NCBI GenBank assembly: GCA_023213395.1
Contig: CM041465.1
Span: 8,866,001-8,930,000 of the forward strand
From: Cycas panzhihuaensis
Taxonomy: Eukaryota; Cycadophyta
DNA: 64,000 nucleotides
Direction of reading: 5' to 3'
In this document: piece after piece, positions 24,086 through 37,539 of the stretch
Layout of the letters: each line of letters starts with the position of its first letter
How positions within the stretch are numbered: the stretch's first letter is position 1
Notes under the pieces: generated by a model
Seen by the model: the letters and a program-made list of their open reading frames with translations, nothing else
Database searches by the model: none
Told to the model about the DNA's origin: nothing
Translations under genes and position numbers: made by a program

Positions 24086-25030
24086 GTCCATAAGGTTAGC
24101 TCCCTTGATTTTGTAACATTTGTAGATCAGCTTAACATTTCTTACATTCAACATCTAGACCATCAATTTTTCATAGTATAAGTATGTGATATTGGGTCTA
24201 CTCTACTTATTCTTTTTTATTTAAGGCTATGGTGGTTATTAGGACTATTGTAGCTACTAGCTTTGATTAGAGAAAATGCCAACTTGATGTGGTTAATGTT
24301 GAGTTATTAACTAATTTGGCTCTTGAGAAATGTCTAAGGAGTCCAATTATTGATCAAGACTTTGAAGTTAAGTGGGCTATTGAGCTAGCCATTGTGTAGC
24401 CTTACCCCTATCTAAATTTTAGGCTGCAAATTTAAGGGTTGACTTAGAGGTAGATGTTACCTATAGTCGATTAAGAATGTTCTCTTCTCTTAGTAGGAGC
24501 CCCTCAAAGATGATAAAATCCATTTTTGTGTAGTAATCATGGAGTTTAAAGACAAAGTTATTATATTATATGGGAAGAATATTAAGGATACTAGATATAA
24601 GATCATGGTCTAAAGGAGGTTCTATAAGATTATTAATTGATTTCTAATGGTCTTTACTTTAGTTAGATGGGTTGTAACATTGCCTGCAAATAGGATGGAA
24701 AATTGACATGCTTTGAAAGTCAAGTACCTTGACTCATCTTTCCTCTCATAGAGAGCATAAAGGATGGTCCATACTTCATGAGAGATTTTGACTATTTCTA
24801 TACTCTAATCTATTTAGTCTTCTACCACCAAGTAAAAGAAAGATAAGGCTATGTTATCCTTAGTTTTAAAGTTAGCTAAGGCAATAGGATCTAGTGGAAT
24901 TATGATGCTAGAGTCATTGGGGTCTTGGGTTGATATAGACAAGGGAATGTCACCATTAACATTTTCCCAATAGTCATTCATAATAAGTAGGTTTTTTGCT
25001 TGTTTATTCTAAGGGATAAAGTTGTTGAGG
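24086..25030 (-). pseudogene. copia-3 gag
   Basis: The minus strand opens near 25030 with FNGLNNFIP and KNLLIMNDYWENVNGD, typical of the copia gag N-terminus, and continues through KTKDNIALSFF and SHEVWTILYALYE to a zinc-knuckle remnant near 24130. Stops and frameshifts are frequent. It lies downstream of the leader and upstream of the heptad array. Confidence 0.7.
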
Positions 25031-27044
25031 CCATTGAGTTTAATGGTGTTTAATAATAATGTTTATGACGTTATTTTCTAAGTGTATTTTACTTTTAGAT
25101 TTTAAGTTTTAAGTGCTTATATACTAATCTATCTAAGGGATACTAATCTAGAGTTTTAAGGGTTTCCAAGAAAGTTCTCGATTACTATCTTGTCTAGTAT
25201 CACCTACCCACAAGTGGTAAACTAGTGACCCTATATATTGGTATGTGAGCTTAAGGCTCTATATACCTTAGTATGTGGGATACTATGAAGGTTAAAGATC
25301 TCTTTGATTTATGGATCCACCTATGCCAGACTTATGCTTTATGACAAATCTAACAATGAGAACCTGACAACCAAGGCACTCACCTCCTCTGAGTCTAGCC
25401 TAGTCTCTAATCACTAAGAAAAGGTTTTCACCTTAACTTACCACTTTATGCACCTTATAGCTAATTGTTTCCTCAACAAATTAGAGAAATACCAAAGGCA
25501 TGTATGAAGTGGTAACTTCAAGGGTCCTAATCATTCCCCTTATAAGGTTGGTAAAGTTATCTTATTAATTCAAGATTATCTTGATTAATGTTTTAAGTTA
25601 AATATTGATTTTAAGGTGAGTTGCTTACAATTAAGGGTTCTTTTTTTAAAAAGAAAAGCTAAAAAGTAAAATGAAATGCAAGAAATTAAAGAAAAATGAG
25701 AGGTTCAGAAAGCTCTTTGAGTGGGCTAACACTAAGAAGGTCCACCTCAATCTCCAAGGAGAACACCTATAAAAAACCAACCATAAGCACTTTATTAGCC
25801 TAAAAAATAGATTAGCATAGTTAACTAGTAATCAAAAGTAGCATAAAATAGCAAAACAATTTATAAAAAACTGAGTTTAAGCCTTCAAGTAGTGAAAGAA
25901 ATCTTAAGAATACTTAAAAATTTACCTAAATTTAAGCTAGAACTCCTCCAAATTGAATTGAAATCAAGCTCAAACTAACTTAAAACTATAGACCTCTAAG
26001 TCAACTTTCCAATGGTTCAAACAATATTTCATTTTGACTCCTAGTTGGAAAGTTATGATAAAAATTATAATAGGTACCTTTTATGAGCTAAAAGACATGA
26101 ATATTAGGCTTAAGCCCCTTTGAAAGTTGGCCCCTAGTTGTTGTGCTATGGCATGTCACCACTTGATAGAGAGCTAAGGGGGCTACATACTTCATATCAC
26201 TATGAAATATGGCCTAAACCTTTTTGCAAATGCAAAAAATATAAAAGATAGTTAAGTTTATTTGAGTTCTTCCCCTTTATGCTAAATGTGTGATTATATA
26301 GGTGCTTAATGTGATCTAATTGAAGCCTCATTTTTATTGAATTTAAGCTAAAAGTCAAATTCAACTTAATGCAACTTAACTTTATAAAAAATAAAGCTAA
26401 TGTATGTCAAAAAATAATTAAATAGTGAGTTGTGAATCTCCACAGCCTATGCATGGGTTTGGGTAACTTTATGGCATCCCATGCTCTCAAACAAAACCTA
26501 AAACTCATTCAACTTTAATTTTAATTACTAGGAATTGTATTTACAGTTTTTGGTACCCACTCTTAAATGGATTTGGAGCTGCAACAAAGAAAAATGATGT
26601 TAAATAATGTCATGGTAACTCATGGAGGTCAAATAGATGACAGGAGATACAAATGAGTAAATAGATGTAAAAAAATCTATAAAACTACCTATAATAAGGC
26701 CTAAGTAGCATTAGAGGACTGGTACAACCAAAAAAACTTTATTTGGATGTAAAATATAGCCTACATGAACAAGTTAGGGTTGAAAAAAGGTCCAAAATAG
26801 AGTTGTTTCAACTACAAATAGAACTAAGATTTGTGTGGTCTACATCCAACTTAAAACTCAATAAATGTTCACTAATATGATCTAAAAATAACTAGTAGTG
26901 GCCTTAAATTAACTAGATACCACTTAACATTGAGAAAAAAGATTTAAAATGTGAGAATGAGGTGTTGTTATAAGCAAATAGGCCTTTGTTTCTCATTTAT
27001 TTCTCAAAATAACACCAAATAGAGCACATAATGGCTTTAATACC
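25031..27044 (-). other. copia-3 long 5' leader and primer site
   Basis: About 2 kb without a supported gene. It contains the leader module shared with copia-2 (25130-25560). At 27033-27044 the minus strand reads TGGTATTAAAGC, a decayed form of the initiator tRNA-Met primer site. Confidence 0.6.
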
Positions 27045-27045
27045 A

Positions 27046-27404
27046 TGTGAAAACTCTTATAAGATCTAAATACTATGTGCATCTATCAAAATACAAAGTA
27101 AAACTATTGAAATAATGAACTATTCAATCACATAAGAGTATAATTGAGATGTATAAAGGTTCACAGGTGAATTTGTCACTCTATGAGACTCTAATTTGGT
27201 AGAGCTCCCACATTAACAATAATCCAATGTACAAACAATAGAGGAAATGTCCAATATATAGGCAATCCACCAAGGTTTATAATAATATAATTGGCTAACA
27301 TATCAGTACAAGTGGTGGACCTAATACATTTACATAATATGATTAAATTACAAATGAGGGTCACCTAATAATACATAAATATACATAAGTACCCTCATAA
27401 TACA
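27046..27404 (-). repeat. copia-3 5' LTR (probable)
   Basis: Starts TGTGAAAACTC immediately right of the primer site. The right end is not certain; ...AATACA at 27404 is the best CA-type terminus before gypsy sequence begins. No second copy is present in the window to confirm the limits. Confidence 0.5.
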
Positions 27405-30142
27405 TGGTCATAAAGGTGATATTATTAGTTTTAACTTAAGATAGTCAATTTAGAGCCCAAAAGATAAGATAACTTTCATTTCCTTTTAATATGTGGATAG
27501 GTGACATTCAAGATCTTTAAATTTCTTGCTTTAAAATGTTATAGGGTGAAAGCCTCATATAGGAATAGCACCTAAACTAGAACTTGAGTGATCATATTCT
27601 AATTGGAAGGGCTATAAGAAATTTGGGATAGCTAAAACAAGGGTAGAAGTCATGAAAATCTTAAGGTTATTAAGGACTAGGTATGCCTTTAAAGACCATA
27701 GAAAGACATCTTTTCAAAGTACATTTATTAGTAAGGTGGAAATAGAGGACTAGTTTTATACAAACTAGTAATAGTACCTAGTGAGACCCAAGAAAGCTCT
27801 GAGCTAACTGAGATTTTTTGGCTTTGGCTAAGTGGTGATGATGGAAATTTTATTTGGGTCAACTCAGGCTCCATTTACTAAAATGATATGGCTCAAATAC
27901 TGAAGCCCAATTTTTCTAAACTCATACTTAGATAACTTGGCATAGAGTTTATGATGATCAAGGATTTGAAGAATGGTCTTTAGATGTTAGAGGTGAGTTT
28001 GTAAATTTAGGCTATAGAACAAGATGTCATTAAAAAAAATAATGATAATTTTTTAAAGATATGGTGCAAAGATTTTATTCATTAAGGCTTAGAATGTTAT
28101 TAGAGCATTACAAAAACCAAAAGGTATTACTCAAAAATTGAAGTGTCCATGATGTATGCGAAAAGTAGTTTTAGGGTTATCTTTTAGTGTGATAGGAATA
28201 TAATAGTACTTGGATTGAAGGTCTAGCTTGGAAAAATTATGGCCCCATGTATCTCGTCAAACATATCATTAATTTAATGTATAGGAAATTCGTTATTGAT
28301 CATGATCTTGTTGAGTTTATAATAATCAATATAAAGGCAGAAAGACCCATTATGTTTCCTACCTAGGATAATAAGTGTGTTGTAGGGGATTTTATTAAGC
28401 CTAATGATGCCCATGTCCATTAACTCATTTATGATCTTCTCAATTTAATTCCTTTAAAAATATAAATTTCTATATAGGTAAATATTGATAGGATTATGAG
28501 GGGTTTTGAGGTCAATGGAGTGGTAGAAACCATGATCTAAGGAGGTCTTTATAAAATGTAGAATAAATATAAATTAATATTTGTGGAGAAGGTTATGGAT
28601 GTGTGGGTGAATGTTACCATAATATTAGATATTATTGATTTGAACAATGTAGTTGATGCTATTATTTAGATGCTTTCATATTTACTTAGAAGATATGACT
28701 TTATTGGGGGGGTGGGTGGGGTGAGGATTAGAAACCATGTAGTTTATGAGTTTGGGCCATGTGGTCTTTAAATAAAATAAAAATATTATTAGGGGAGTTG
28801 TTCATACTATATATTCCAAGTGTTTAGAGCCATTAGAATCCAAGACTGGTGTCATATCCTCCTATTAATAAGGCATAAAATCTAAAGTGAGTTTATAAGT
28901 GTCAAATTGGACTTAAAGGTTATTAATTATTCTAGCATAATGCAAGGTCTAGTAGCTAGGTAAAGAATAAATAAATTTAATTTTTAGAAGGATATAAAGG
29001 TTTAATTAATGGGATATAGAGATATCAATAATATTTAAAGATGCACCATCATCGATCAATATTGAAATGGGTGCTTTTTTAAGGCTTCCTTTCAGCCATA
29101 ATGGTTTTGCGTAAGAAGTAGAGGAAACGATAGATAGGGAGATTTTATTGTAGGGGTTAGGTACTAAAACATCTTATGGGAGCTCATTATATTACTTAAG
29201 TTCTTTGATTTTAGAATCATCTTTCATGTCTAATTTATTATGAAAATCATACACCTTGCCTTGCACACCTGAGTATGATCTAGGGTCTATTTTTCTAAAC
29301 ATTTAACATGTAGGCTAGCCTTTAACTAATGATGTGATTTTATGAATTGGACATAAGTAGGTCCTACATTCAAGTTTGCTTGAGGGAAATTAGCTTCTTA
29401 TACTTAAGGGAATTTTTACTATTTATTAAGAAAGTGGGAACATTAAGACCAATTAAACTCTCACATAAAGATGGGGGTACATTCTATTACAAACTCCTTT
29501 TCAAGTACTCTAGTAGTAAAGATGATATCCTTTAAGGAGTAGAAGGTGCTAGCTCTTAAGCATATTTGCATATGCTTCTTAATCCCCAAAATATAAATAT
29601 CAACTAGGGTATATTGATTAAGTTGTTGGGTGACTTAATTTTAGAGTATTTGGAACTCATTAGTGTAGGATTCTACTGAGCTGATTTGCTTCAACATGGT
29701 GAGTTGATTAAAGAAAGAATTATTCCATGTGTCATCATATTATTTGAAGAATCCTTTAAAATATAACTCCCACATCTGGCTTCTCAAGTTCTATCTTTTC
29801 TACCACTGAAACTAATGATATACCTTCCCATCTAAATGGATCAATATAAATGCCAATTATTCTGTCGATCATATAGGATTCATATAGGATTCAAGGAGAA
29901 GTACAATTTCAACTTACTAATCTAACTTTTGGTAGAATCCGTACTAAGATCTAGATACAACATTGGTATTGTGAACTTATGATGGATTAGATGTTAACAA
30001 AGTGTAGGCATGGATCTCATATTATTGGAAGTAAGCTAAAATAATTGAGGGTTGTGGGAGGTGAAAGGGCCCATATTTGCTTTGATGGTAAAGAGTATAT
30101 TATCTAATTTTTGGTTGAGACTATCTTGGAGAACTTGATGGG
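27405..30142 (-). mobile_element. Truncated Ty3/gypsy element (gag, protease, RT)
   Basis: On the minus strand, gag N-terminal sequence lies near 30130-29700 (NQKLDNILFTIKANMGPF). The protease active site reads ILIDDGASLNII near 29080-29030. RT motifs are IPFGFCNA (usual MPFGLCNA, near 28120) and FFNDIL for the catalytic box (28050-28021), followed by THLxHLKTILQILDHHKLYAKLSKYEF. RNase H is only partly present and integrase is absent: the element stops where the copia-3 LTR begins. The right end meets the Tat LTR at 30143. No LTRs remain. Confidence 0.75.
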
Positions 30143-32484
30143 TGTCTTGGATATTATTTCACCAAAACCTAGCCTCTCATTTACCTTTATATATTTTAAT
30201 ACACTTATTTTATGGTTTTATATGAAAGTAATGATAAACTTGGTTTTATGTTGTGTTAGGCCATGTTTTGATGTAGTATATTAATTTTCTTAATGATGTA
30301 TGATGAATAATGTTTTGTTGTATGATTATGCTATCACTTACTAATGATTGATACCTATGGCACTAAAATTTTTCTTTCACGATCATTTTAATCTTTTTTT
30401 TTCTTTTAGAACCTTTTTTGTTTTATATTTCTTATTTTTTCATCTTAATTTCACCTTTATTTTATCATTTTTTATAAGTTTTTGGGTTTGTGCTTATCAT
30501 TGTTTGGGCCTCTTTCCTTATTAATAAAGTCACTTATGCTTAAATTTATGATTAAAATTTAATTTTTAGACTTTTAATGAGTTATTATTTTATCTCCTAA
30601 TTTGTCACATATTTGGTGCTGCCAAAAACATGACCTATCATGTTTTTAGATTAAAATTAGATTTTTTGCCTCCTAAAAATATGACCAGTCACATTTATGA
30701 CTACTATACATGGAAAACTTAATTAGCATGCTAGATTTTTGTATGTCACCATATAGAATTAATGTGAACTTATCTTTTATGTGCTTAGAATAAACTCGAG
30801 TATCATTATTGTCTATTAGAAGAATTTTGAGAGCTTAGAGTTGAAGATTTAGTGACTTTCTTAGAGATTTTTTAGAGACTTTTGAAGACTTCTACTATTG
30901 TGACTTGGAAAACTACTTTTGGTGATGCTAATGGGTGAAATAAAAAAGAGAGTTTTGATGCTTCAAGTTAATGTTCTATTGATGCTCAAATTTTGATGGT
31001 TTGTTCTTCAAGTTTCATGATTTTTCTCAAGATTTTCAACCTCAAAACTTCTTGTACTTGGTAAGATCTTTCCTATTTAAAGTTCTTATGGTTTCACTAC
31101 TTGTTGGAGATTATTTTTTACTCAAAGTTTTATCTTCTTTCCTACTGGTATTTGTGGTGATCTTGTATTCATTTTTTGGCTTGGAATTTTGGCTAAGAGG
31201 TCAACCCTTTGTGGGGTAAAAGGAGATATACTAGTGTGAAGCATAGTCATCTCTTCACAATCTAAATAGTTATCTCCCCCCATTCTTTCATAGTTGTCCA
31301 AATTACAAGTGGTTTATTGTCCTTTTTGGCTTGTTTATGGCTATAGTTTAGCCTGTGGTGCTTGTTGTATTTCTTCCTTTGCTAGTTTTAAAGGAAGAGT
31401 TTGGATAAACTTGATTAAATGAAAGAAAAAGAGTTATTGTGAGGCAGGATTTTTTTATAAGAAAGAAGTTTTGATATTGCTCTTATTTGATTTCACTTAT
31501 TTTATCTATTTTACTTTGGAAAAGAAAAAAAGAAATCAGAATTAATGAATGAAATATGTATGATTTTTCAAATCATTAAAGGTTTAAGAACCTCTTTGGA
31601 GCCCATTTTACTATAATTGTGATATAATCTCTAAATTGTTTAGATTGTTACTTATGTAAGGATTATGATTTGAATATGATTGGTTGCATGCACTATCATT
31701 GGTCTAAAAAGTCATCAATAACAATAGTAGAAAGTCTTTAAAATTTTTATTTTTATTGTAGAATCATAGTTTCAAAAGAAAGATAGCATGCATTTAAGAT
31801 AAAAAGTTTCTTATTGACATTGCATGTTATTAGACTTCTTGAAATTTTGCATATTATATTGCATGTTATACTAGTACTTTCCTTTCCTTAATAAAGTGTA
31901 TGTTGCATTCAAAAGAAATAGTCTCATACTTATTTGAGCATGTTTCATCTTTTGAAATTAAAAAAAAAAATAGAAAAAATATATTACATGTGTATATATA
32001 TCTTGAAAATTGGATGGATTGATTTTGCAGTCTTATTGATTGTCTTGTATTTCATTTTCATCACAAAAATAAAAATATACAAAAAAAATAAAAAGGGAAA
32101 CAAAAAAGAAACAAATCCTTTTCCATCACCTATCCCTTTCCTTTCATTCAAGTAGAACTCCAAAGGTTCAAAGAATCAAATAAAAGGAGTCCCTATGAAG
32201 GACATGAGAGGCATTGTCACAGTAGCTCCAAACTTAGAACTCCTTCACCCAGTTATGTAGGCTAGTGAACTCAATCACCCCCATATATCCTAGCCTTTCA
32301 TTATTTCATTTAGTTACATCCTCATTAAATGACACAATTAGGTGGAAACTCCTTCTTAGGAGTTGGATAAAGGTGGTTACTTAGGTCGTCTTAGACTTTA
32401 TATCTCCTAGCCTTGATTTGAACAAAAGAAAAACCATTATGTTGATTAAGAGATATCTAGTTTAGGCCCACCTGAGATATATCA
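30143..32484 (+). repeat. Tat 5' LTR (plus copy)
   Basis: 2,342 bp. Its limits come from three-way comparison with 1-8188 and the inverted copy 48911-51338, and from the primer site that follows. It contains several AAAATATGACC / TGTGACC-like motifs (30620-30700) also found upstream of the antisense ORF. Confidence 0.8.
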
Positions 32485-32490
32485 TCTTTC

Positions 32491-32508
32491 TGGTGACCAT
32501 ACTGGGGA
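32491..32508 (+). other. Tat primer-binding site
   Basis: TGGTGACCATACTGGGGA, six bases after the LTR. It closely resembles the TGGCGACTCCRCTGGGGA primer site common in Tat/Ogre elements, with transitions at two or three places. Confidence 0.65.
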
Positions 32509-32599
32509 GCTATCATTTGTTCTTTTATTAAAGATATGAACAATACATCACCTACTTCTCAGTAATCTTTAAGGCTCCAAAGCCTCTTTCCTAAATTAT

Positions 32600-35229
32600 A
32601 AACTTAGCCTTCATATTTTAGTTAAGTATGTCAAATCTTCATAATAGTATATTCATGACACTTTTGTTTATCCTCCCAAAGATCCAACCTAGTTATATGA
32701 CATCCCAGTGGAGTAAGGTTATCATGAACCCTCTCAGTATCATGGTGATTCCTCCTACATAGGTCCTTATTTTGCATAAGAAAAACTACATCCTATGCAA
32801 GCACCCTCATCATGCCTTGAGCTAGTTCTTACTAGGATCCCTACTCCACTTTATATACCTAGATATTAAGATTCATTTTATCTATAAACTCATACCATGG
32901 TATCCTCACCATAGTATCATCAATTTGATCCTTTATATAAGGAGTATAAGTCAATTCAAGTGAAACATTTAATCATGCCTAATATCATTCGATCCCCCTT
33001 ACCTTCTTACCTTCCTTCACTAAGACCTTCGTCAAGACCTCATTCTCCTCCTTTAGAGGAGGTAGAAGATCATAAGTCAACTTAATCCCAACCTTGTTAC
33101 TCTCCTTTTAGGTTACGAGTTTGGATTTACTCTCCTCATACTATACCTTCTACACATGAGGGTACTACTACTATTCTTGACCATGGAAATCCTAATCCCT
33201 CTTATATTTCTACTTTAAATCAATTGGTTTTACCTTTACCAAGCTTACAACCTATCTATTCCTATACTATTAGGGTTTATGATCCAGGAGGATCTACCAT
33301 ATGTTTACAGGATGCAGAAAATTCTAGCCATTGGTATAACTGAAAGAGATATGGCCAAATGGTATCAAAATTATATGAAATTTTATGTAAAGGGAAAAGA
33401 CACATCCCACTAGATGTGTACAACAGAAAATATCATTTGGTTAGAGTTCAAGCCTTGTTTTTGTATAAAATTAATCCCACAGCTAGCTGAAAAAATAACA
33501 AATACATATTATTATGAAATGAATAAAAATGTAGTCAAATGACATCCAAATGAGCTAAAATTTTGAGAAAGCTAAGGGGACATGCTTTCCTATACATGTA
33601 CCAAATTTGAGCCAAATTAGAGTACGTTAAGATCTATTACAGGCTGCAACATTTTAAGAATTGCATGAAGGCCACTTAGACAACATGCATTCTGGTGGTT
33701 AGTGGTTATACTTGCATGATTTCCACTTATTAAACATGCAATTTTGGTTTCTTTCTATAAATTGAGCCCTACTATAGGTTGGAGGGGGGGTTCTTGGAGA
33801 CTTGACTTGGGAAGCATCCTTGGAGAAGCATTTGGAGGGTTGGAATCCCCCTTATGGTATAATTGTATCATTTATTCCTTGTAATTTTACCATTCTTTTG
33901 CTAGTTGATTTCTCCACCATTAAATGGAGATTTTCATAGTTTAATAAAAGTATTACTCCTTATGATTTTGGATTAATGTCAAGAATAAATGATTTGGTGT
34001 AGAATTTCCTTTCATAAGCTCATTGTTGTTTTGATGTTATTGAGCTTTCTACACTAACTCCCAGGATCTCAAGGAGAAAAGGTTGATAATTGACTTCTTC
34101 ACCAACTAAGCTCTTTTGGGATCAGTTTACCCCTCTCATCATGTTTCCTTCATGACTTAATTGCCACTTCACACACCACATACTAGTTTTCCATAAGGCA
34201 TTAGACCTCGTGCACCTTCTCCTAGAGTGTATGATATGGCCCCTTCTTCTCAACATATTCCCTATACCTATTCTATTCATTCGCATATTTTAATTACTTA
34301 ATCTTAAGCCTTGGGAGTTGCCAACCCTACTTCTTCCACATATATTCCTAGACCCACTTCACAACTGACCCTTTTTCCTTCATTCAATCCCATCCTTTCA
34401 CAATATCCCATGCCTTGAACCAACTCTATGGTTAACCTTATAGCTTGGTTTAACCCTTCATCTACTTTTCCATCCTATGTTATTTCACAATAACAACTTC
34501 AACAATATGTTCCTTTATATATTCCACATCTATCATCCTTGCCTTAGTGTCCTACTACATTTAGGCCAAGGAGACCTTTTCTTAACTACATAAAATTTGC
34601 ATTCTCATCTGAGGTCCTTTTATATTCTATGCCTCCATTCCTTCCTTAGTTGTTTAAATTCTCAAGTGACTCTTCTTAGGATCCTTCTTCCCATATATAG
34701 GTATTTGCACTTACTTGTGTAGATTTCATGTCGTATGATTACATCATGATGTGATTGTTCCCCAAATCACTTTAAGGTGATGCCTTGAAGTAGTTTTATG
34801 TACTTTCTTTAGCCTTCATTTGTTCATTCCAATAATTAGTTGATTCTTTTAAAAACTATTTTGATGTAGCGAGATCATTTAAACTATACATCAAGTCCCT
34901 TTTAACCATCAAGCAATACTATCATGATACCTCTAGAGACTTTATGAGAAGGTTTTAAGACCAAGTACATGCTCATCACTCATGTCTTAATTCCAATCTC
35001 CTATTCAATCTGTTTACTAATGCTTTGAAGATATGCATCTACCCTAAAGTTCTAAAACTTGGTGTTCAAACTTATGAAGAAGTTGTTGATTATTACTTAA
35101 CTTTGGAAACATTTAAAATTCAAGCTAGTATTAAGAAAGTTGGGAAATTTATTCCTTCCAAAGAAAAAGGTTTCCCATCATGAACCTACTTACATCACCT
35201 AACTTCTTTAATTAGTTCATTGGAGCATG
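32600..35229 (+). pseudogene. Tat gag (plus copy), first part
   Basis: The N-terminal half is Pro/Ser-rich low-complexity sequence, for example SLRPSSRPHSPPLEEVED near 33020. The capsid-like core lies at 34860-35190 and reads KSLLTIKQYYHDTSRDFMRR and LKLGVQTYEEVVDYYLT, the usual conserved part of Tat gag. Roughly 33330-34130 does not fit the gag pattern and may be a separate insertion. Stops are frequent. The coding continues at 42168 after copia-4. Confidence 0.7.
33330..34130 (+). repeat. Possible solo LTR or other insert within Tat gag
   Basis: This 0.8-kb piece interrupts the Pro-rich gag translation. It has promoter-like features: CTATAAATT at 33755-33763, a G-run shortly downstream, and an AATAAAAG signal near 33940. 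No clear target duplication or second copy was seen, so the call is tentative. Confidence 0.35.
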
Positions 35230-35234
35230 TGATT

Positions 35235-35676
35235 TGTAATGATAGGTAACATATACAGCATCAACATGATTAAATAATTAACCATACATAGGTGCCAAAT
35301 GACATTGCACACATACACATATTTGACAGGTGGAGAACCCCTTCTGGGGAAGAAAAACCACCTCTTGAATTGGAAAATTTATTGCCTAAAAACCTTTACA
35401 TAACAACTTACAAGAAATACCCTCTACATACCAAACTAGGATGGAATCTAGCCTTCAGATAGGCTTATGATAGCCTCCTAGATTCCTGGAACCAGTTCCT
35501 AGAATCTAGGAGAGACTATTTAAAGAATGAGAAGTTCGTTTAAATGGGTAGTTGCTCATTTCAATGACCTTTACATAATAAACAATAATTAACATTAACT
35601 TTATAAAATGAACCTTTACATAACTTAAATTTATATTTAGACATGTGATTAAAAAGTAACATTAACTTTTCTAACA
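35235..35676 (-). repeat. copia-4 3' LTR
   Basis: 442 bp, paired with 41721-42162. The polypurine tract is next to it at 35677-35685 (AAAGGGGGA on the minus strand). Confidence 0.95.
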
Positions 35677-35769
35677 TCCCCCTTTAATGTCAACTTTTTG
35701 TACAATGAAGAAGATAAAGAAAGTCTTCATCATGTTGATCCCCCTTTGATGGATACTTCTTTTATCTTT

Positions 35770-37350
35770 AGCATATATCACAGGTGTAGAAACTTGACTT
35801 CAGTCAATGACTTGGTAAGGGTATTAACAACTTGTAAATCTATGGGATAATAAGATAGATGAATAATATTATCAGTAACAAGATTACGAATAAAATTTTG
35901 ATGCAATTCTATGTTTAGTTTTAGAATAAGCAACTGGATTGATACCAATAGCAATAGCACCTTGATTATCAACTTTAAGTTCTATAGAAGAGTTAGGAAA
36001 TAGACCAATTTCATTTAAAAGAGATTTGATCCATAGTACTTCTTTGCTTGTATCAACAAGTGCTCGATATTCAACTTTGATTGTTGATAGAGCTAGAGCA
36101 GGCATTTTTTTACTAGATCATGTGATAGGTGAGGAATCTAGAAAAAAAATACAACCTGCTGTTGACTTATGGTCATTTGAGTCACCTGCCCAATCTGAAT
36201 TAGTATACCCTATTAAAGTTAGAGGATTACTTCAAGAATTATAAATTAGGCCATAAAAAATAGTATTTTGAAGATATCAAAGAATACGTTTAGCAGCTTT
36301 CTAGTGTGATTCATGTGATTTTTGCATATAACGTGAGCATAAAGTAATAAGAGAGGATATATCAGGTTGGGTATGTGTTAAATAAATAATGCTTCCAATA
36401 AGTTGCCTATATAAAGTCAAATCACAAAGTGGTGTAGAACAATCAGTAGATAATATAACTCCTAATTATAGGGGATTAGAAGTAGGTTTAGCATTTTCCA
36501 TATTAAATTTTTTGATTAAGTCTACAATATATTTTGGTTGAGATATAGTTATTTTTGAATCATGTTAGTAAATTTATAATCTGAGAAAATAGTATAGAAG
36601 ACCTAGATCGGTCATTTTGAATTTAGTCATCAAGGTTGTTTTTAGTTAATGAATGTTGTTGTTTGAAGATCTAGTGATGATGATATCATCAATATATATA
36701 ATTAATATGGTAATATTCTTATCTTCATATTTAAAATAGAGATTTGGATCATTGATATATCTGGTGTATCTAATTTGAATTAAGTAGTCATCAACTTTTG
36801 TATACCAAGCTCGAGGAGCTTATTTCAATTCGTAAATAGATTTTTTTAGTTTACAAACTAAGATAGGATTTTCAATAAAACCAGGAGGTTGAGTCATATA
36901 TATTTCTTCTTTGAGATCACCATTTAGAAATGTGGTCTTAACATCTATTTAATGGATTTCCTGGCTGAATTTAGCTATTAAAGCAATAATAGTTTTAATA
37001 GTATTCATCTTTGCAATAAGTGTGAAGGTTTTATTATAGTTTATACCATCGATTTGAGAGAATCCTTTCATAACTATATGAGATTTATGCTTTTCAACAA
37101 CTTCTAATGAATTATATTTGGTTTGATAAACTCATTTACAATCAACTATATTTTTCCCTGGTGGAAGTGAAATAACATCCCAAGTTAAATTCTTATTTAA
37201 AACAACAATTTCAATTTGTATGGCTTGCTGCCATACAAGATTCTTTCTTGCTTGTTTAAAAGTTTTAGGATCATTGTTGTCCATTATTTTAGCCATTAAT
37301 ACATAATTAGTTTGTAATTTTTTAGAACGAGTTCTCCTGGTATCTAAAGG
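35770..37350 (-). pseudogene. copia-4 reverse transcriptase and RNase H
   Basis: RNase H is readable at 36105-35778, with ALSTIKVEYRALVDTSKEVLWI (usual ALSTAEAEYRAL) and the end LQVVNTLTKSLTEVKF, the family ADIFTK motif. RT lies at 37300-36250: the translation contains motifs of the type [19 protein letters not shown] and a YI-x-D-x-I catalytic region near 36700. Stop codons and frameshifts are dense. Confidence 0.8.
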
Positions 37351-37539
37351 ATTACCTACATCAGATCCATCATCAGATAGTGTTTTCTTTGCCTATATGG
37401 ACTATTTGTTTGTAACAATTTCTGTAGTTATAGGTTGAGATGAGGAACTAGCTTGAGAAGAAGGATCTATTATAGTTGGTTTAGATAGAGTCCAATTCTG
37501 GACTTGTGTGGACAAAGACTCAATAGTCTCAGGGTCAGC

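Larger units (their letters stand above)
22431..27404 (-). mobile_element. Truncated Ty1/copia element (copia-3)
   Basis: On the minus strand it retains the 5' LTR, primer site, long leader, gag, protease and most of integrase. RT, RNase H and the 3' LTR are absent: the integrase stops making sense at about 22430-22470, where copia-1 begins. It is heavily decayed. It shares a leader module with copia-2 but differs in gag, so it is a different family. Confidence 0.75.
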
